DNA from: Flavobacterium sp. SUN052
GTDB taxonomy: Bacteria > Bacteroidota > Bacteroidia > Flavobacteriales > Flavobacteriaceae
NCBI RefSeq assembly: GCF_028867935.1
Contig: NZ_JAPQNS010000010.1
Span: 124,001-188,000 of the forward strand
Length of the DNA: 64,000 nt
Direction of reading: 5' to 3'
The notes beneath the pieces were generated by a model, which was not told the origin of the DNA, searched no databases, and saw only the letters and a list, made by a program, of their open reading frames with translations. Each line of letters begins with the position of its first letter. Within the stretch, counting starts at the first letter, position 1. This document shows positions 61,529 to 64,000 of the stretch, one piece after another. Position numbers and translations under genes: made by a program.

Positions 61529-62323
61529 TCAGGCCATTACCGCTTCAGCCTGAATAGGGTTGCGGGCCAGCCAGTCGAGCAGAAGCTCGTTGAACCGTTC
61601 GGGTTGTTCCATCATGGGGGCGTGGCAGCACTTATCAATGAAGTGCAACTCCGAATTGGCAATAAACCGATTAAACTCGTGGGCTACTTCGGCAGGAGTG
61701 ATGGTATCGTTGAGACCCCAGATCAACAGCGTCGGTACGTTGATGCTGGCCAGGTCTTTCGCTACGTTATTTCGTTGAGCCGATTTAGCGATCTGCACAA
61801 TGTTCATGCATTTGGGAATGCTGCTCGTAATATCGAACACCTCATCAATTAGCTCTTTGGTAGCCACTTTGGGGTCGTAGAACGTGTACGATACGCGCTC
61901 AGCGATATAATCGTAGCTACCGCGTTTGGGAAACGAACCGCCCATTGAGTTTTCGAATAGCCCGGAGCTACCGGTAAGCAGCAGTCGCTTTACCATGTCG
62001 GGGTGCTTGAATGTGTACAGCAAGCCAACATGGCCCCCCAGCGAATTACCCAACAGAGTTAGGTCGGTAAGGTTGCGGTAGGCGACAAACTTTTCGATGA
62101 AGGCTACCAGCCCTTCCAGCCCGGCTTCCCGAACAGGCATGTCGTAGATAGGCATTACGGGGATCACAACCCGGTACTGACCCGAAAACGTACGGATAAC
62201 ACCATCCCAGTTACTAAGGGCGCCAAAAAGACCATGCAGCAGCAACAACACGTCGCCCTGCCCTTCGTCGATGTAGCGAAATCCTTCTTCTTCGCGGATA
62301 GAATATGTAACTGATGAATCCAT
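61529..62323 (-). CDS. Alpha/beta hydrolase
   Basis: The 264-residue product has the oxyanion loop LLLHGLFGALSNWDG, the nucleophile elbow GNSLGGHVG (Ser), an acid Asp in LNDTITP and the final His in CCHAPMMEQPERF. The fold and length are those of ester or C-C bond hydrolases such as the MenH/BphD-like group. Substrate unknown. A TAnnTTTG site is at 62362-62369. It is followed by the heptamer array at 61404-61528. Confidence 0.9.
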   Translation of the reverse strand: MDSSVTYSIREEEGFRYIDEGQGDVLLLLHGLFGALSNWDGVIRTFSGQYRVVIPVMPIYDMPVREAGLEGLVAFIEKFVAYRNLTDLTLLGNSLGGHVGLLYTFKHPDMVKRLLLTGSSGLFENSMGGSFPKRGSYDYIAERVSYTFYDPKVATKELIDEVFDITSSIPKCMNIVQIAKSAQRNNVAKDLASINVPTLLIWGLNDTITPAEVAHEFNRFIANSELHFIDKCCHAPMMEQPERFNELLLDWLARNPIQAEAVMA

Positions 62324-62361
62324 TAGGCTTGTGATTTTAACACCGTATACTTGTTACTGGG

Positions 62362-62369
62362 CAAATATA
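62362..62369 (-). promoter_or_regulatory. -7 element upstream of the alpha/beta hydrolase
   Basis: TATATTTG on the minus strand matches TAnnTTTG, 38 nt before the ATG at 62323. No clear -33. The remaining AT-rich gap to 62541 shows nothing else recognisable except the next site. Confidence 0.35.
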
Positions 62370-62513
62370 ATATAATCTGAGAATAAGAATGAATAGATTT
62401 TTTTCAACTATTGATTAACAGGTGGTTATAAATTTAGAACTTTTTATAATTCTATTTTTCTTGAAAAATTACTAAACTCACTAATCGACAGTCATATATT
62501 AACGATATGACCG

Positions 62514-62521
62514 TAATTTTG
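62514..62521 (+). promoter_or_regulatory. -7 element upstream of the FAD oxidoreductase
   Basis: TAATTTTG matches TAnnTTTG 20 nt before the ATG at 62542. No -33 TTG at the usual distance. Confidence 0.4.
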
Positions 62522-62541
62522 GCGATCAAACTTCACCACCA

Positions 62542-63801
62542 ATGTCTGCCCAACCTATTATTATTGTCGGAGCCGGTATCGCCGGTTTAAGTTGTGCTGT
62601 TCAGTTGCAACAAGCGGGGCGTGAAATTCTACTCCTGGAAGCTTCCGACGGTGTAGGTGGCCGCGTGCGTACTGACCTTATCGATGGATTTCGGCTTGAC
62701 CGGGGTTTTCAGATTTTGCTTACAGCCTATCCCGAAGCGCAACGTCTGCTCAATTATTCAGCACTTAAGTTGCGGACCTTCCGGTCGGGCGCTCTTATCC
62801 ACGATGAGGCTAACGGATGGATGAAACTTCTGAATCCTTTGCAGGAGCCGCTGACGGTGTTTCAAACCCTCACCTCACCCGTAGGAACGTTAACGGACAA
62901 ACTCACTATTGTGTCATTGTTGCGCCGAACCCAGGAACTCCCCCTGGACGAACTATTTCGGCAACCGGCAACCACCACAATGGACTTTTTGCGGGATAAG
63001 GGTTTTTCGGAGCAGATGATCGAGCGTTTTTTTTGTCCCTTCTTCGGCGGTGTCTTTCTGGAAGATCACCTTCGTACGTCGAGCAATTTTTTTGAGTTTT
63101 GCTTTCGCATGTTTTACACCGGCGACGCAGCTATACCGGCCTTAGGCATGGGCGAGATACCGGCTCAGTTAGCGGCCCGGCTACGGGCCGAAAATATACG
63201 GTTAAACACGCCCGTCGTTCGGGTAACGGGGTCGGAGGTGCAACTGGCATCGGGTGAAGTGCTGGCGGCTTCGGCCGTTGTTGTGGCTGTTGATGCTGCT
63301 CCAGCCACTCGCCTGTTGGGCCTACCTGAGCCTACCATAGATGACTTTACGCATACCACCTGCACGTATTTCGCGATGCCGGAGGAGCACAAACCTGCCG
63401 TGAAAAACGGAGAGAAACTGCTTTTACTGAACACAAAACGTACGGGAGCAGTGCATAATCTGGCTGTGCTTACTGATGTGTCGCCGGAGTACGCACCGGC
63501 TGGGCAGAGCCTTGTTTCAGTCAGCACGCAGGGGATGGATATTATCGACGAAGCAGCCCTTACCAACCGTATCCGGCTGGAGATGACTAATTGGTTTGGA
63601 GAATCGGTGAGCCATTGGCGGCATTTGCGGACCTATCATTTACCCCAGGCGCTGCCTGCTTACGGGCCAGAAAACAGCGCTAAACCCTTGCAATTAGCTC
63701 CTAATCTGTTTCAGTGTGGCGATCAAACAGCTTACCCGTCGTTAAACGCAGCTCTGCAAACCGGGCGATTAGTAGCGGAAGCAATAAGCAGTTTGCAGTG
63801 A
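62542..63801 (+). CDS. FAD-dependent amine oxidase/phytoene desaturase-like oxidoreductase
   Basis: The 419-residue product has an N-terminal FAD-binding Rossmann motif (IIVGAGIAGLSCAVQLQQAG) with EASDGVGGRVRTD, and a C-terminal FAD segment (QCGDQTAYPSLNAALQTGRL). The family includes protoporphyrinogen oxidase, phytoene desaturases and amine oxidases. HemH is in the window, but HemG-like function is only a possibility. It faces, across a heptamer array, another FAD oxidoreductase (63863), so the two may be related. Its last codons and stop lie in that array. Confidence 0.85.
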   Translation: MSAQPIIIVGAGIAGLSCAVQLQQAGREILLLEASDGVGGRVRTDLIDGFRLDRGFQILLTAYPEAQRLLNYSALKLRTFRSGALIHDEANGWMKLLNPLQEPLTVFQTLTSPVGTLTDKLTIVSLLRRTQELPLDELFRQPATTTMDFLRDKGFSEQMIERFFCPFFGGVFLEDHLRTSSNFFEFCFRMFYTGDAAIPALGMGEIPAQLAARLRAENIRLNTPVVRVTGSEVQLASGEVLAASAVVVAVDAAPATRLLGLPEPTIDDFTHTTCTYFAMPEEHKPAVKNGEKLLLLNTKRTGAVHNLAVLTDVSPEYAPAGQSLVSVSTQGMDIIDEAALTNRIRLEMTNWFGESVSHWRHLRTYHLPQALPAYGPENSAKPLQLAPNLFQCGDQTAYPSLNAALQTGRLVAEAISSLQ

Positions 63802-63888
63802 GCAGTAGCAGTCTGCTGACGCGTATCTTCGGTCTGTGGTGCTTACTGCCAATTGCAATTACTCACTGCTTACTGCCACTGCCCACTG
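63789..63888. repeat. Inverted CAGTnnG heptamer array at two convergent gene ends
   Basis: The left arm reads CAGTTTG CAGTGAG CAGTAG CAGTCTG (63789-63815), with one 6-nt unit. The right arm has CTTACTG (63842), CTCACTG (63862), CTTACTG (63869), CCACTG (63876) and CCCACTG (63882), again with one 6-nt unit. The stop TGA of the 62542 gene lies in the second left unit. The right arm codes for the last residues of the convergent gene. Confidence 0.65.
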
Positions 63889-64000
63889 ATTTAGCCATCG
63901 CTATACCCGATAAAAACGCACCTTCGATGTTGCCGGAGCCAAAGCCGTCGCCCCCAAACAGAAGCGGAGCAGGCGTATTTGCCGCCAGAAAAGGCTCTGA
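63863..64000 (-). CDS. FAD-dependent oxidoreductase, C-terminal end only (cut by window edge)
   Basis: Reading the minus strand from the right edge gives SEPFLAANTPAPLLFGGDGF then GSGNIEGAFLSGIAMAKSVG and SGSKQ before a TGA at 63863-63865. The GGDGFGxGNIEGAFLSG pattern is the C-terminal FAD-binding segment of renalase- or amine-oxidase-like flavoproteins. The final KSVGSGSKQ is encoded by CAGTnnG array units, suggesting the array has overwritten or extended the original end. The start lies outside the window. Confidence 0.75.
   Translation of the reverse strand, partial: SEPFLAANTPAPLLFGGDGFGSGNIEGAFLSGIAMAKSVGSGSKQ

Noticed and set aside
1-64000. CRISPR array, insertion sequence or replication origin
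   Set aside because: No regularly spaced direct repeats with unique spacers, no transposase, and no DnaA-box cluster beside dnaA were seen. The heptamer arrays are contiguous and inverted, unlike CRISPR.

Overview
The window looks like chromosomal DNA of a Cytophagales bacterium (phylum Bacteroidota), probably Spirosoma-like. This is inferred from gene content: a PorT homologue next to the menaquinone methyltransferase gene, a CBS / NAD kinase / DUF6089 (PorG-type) block, many TPR histidine kinases with LytTR regulators, ThuA, Uma2 and SdrD-B-like proteins. It is also inferred from promoter-like sites of the Bacteroidota type (TTTG or TTG, then about 19-22 nt, then TAnnTTTG).

Layout. 1-8734 (minus strand) is the spc/S10 ribosomal protein cluster, read from rpsJ and rplC down to rpsE, which is cut by the window edge. 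fusA follows at 8885-10999. fusA, rpsJ and rplC onward appear to be three separate transcription units, each with its own promoter-like site. 11226-15153 holds a 41-residue membrane peptide gene, an enolase-superfamily protein and a cytochrome c / beta-propeller dehydrogenase. 15303-16683 has a zinc-finger/Toprim-like protein beside tRNA-Val(UAC). 16854-18274 is porT plus ubiE/menG, followed by a dipeptidase. 19769-31174 is a signalling island: a response regulator fused to a predicted adenylate cyclase, a lone receiver, a beta-lactamase-like hydrolase, three paralogous histidine kinases and a divergent membrane/HEAT/cyclic-nucleotide-binding protein. 31550-38101 has a secreted protein, a LytTR two-component pair, a stand-alone LytTR protein and an SdrD-B-like protein. 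38215-49455 contains FUSC, hemH, a secreted protein, menA, a glutathione peroxidase, argS, ThuA, a secreted protein and Uma2. 49597-54565 has a 37-residue membrane peptide, a NarL/DegS-type pair, a degenerate YrdC protein and cca. 54666-59227 is an M23 peptidase, two DUF6089 barrels, nadK and a CBS protein. 59334-64000 holds an SDR, a class V aminotransferase, an alpha/beta hydrolase and two FAD oxidoreductases, the second cut by the edge.

The most unusual signal is not a gene. At least eight intergenic gaps hold paired arrays of degenerate 7-nt units in inverted orientation. The unit family differs between loci: GTTTCnn, CAGnnnn, nAATGnn, nGGATnn. A ninth site uses a roughly 10-nt unit. The arrays fold into long imperfect hairpins, their arms differ by whole 7-nt units, and most sit at gene 3' ends, sometimes supplying the stop codon or last codons.

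All calls come from reading the sequence and from knowledge of the families; no database search was run.
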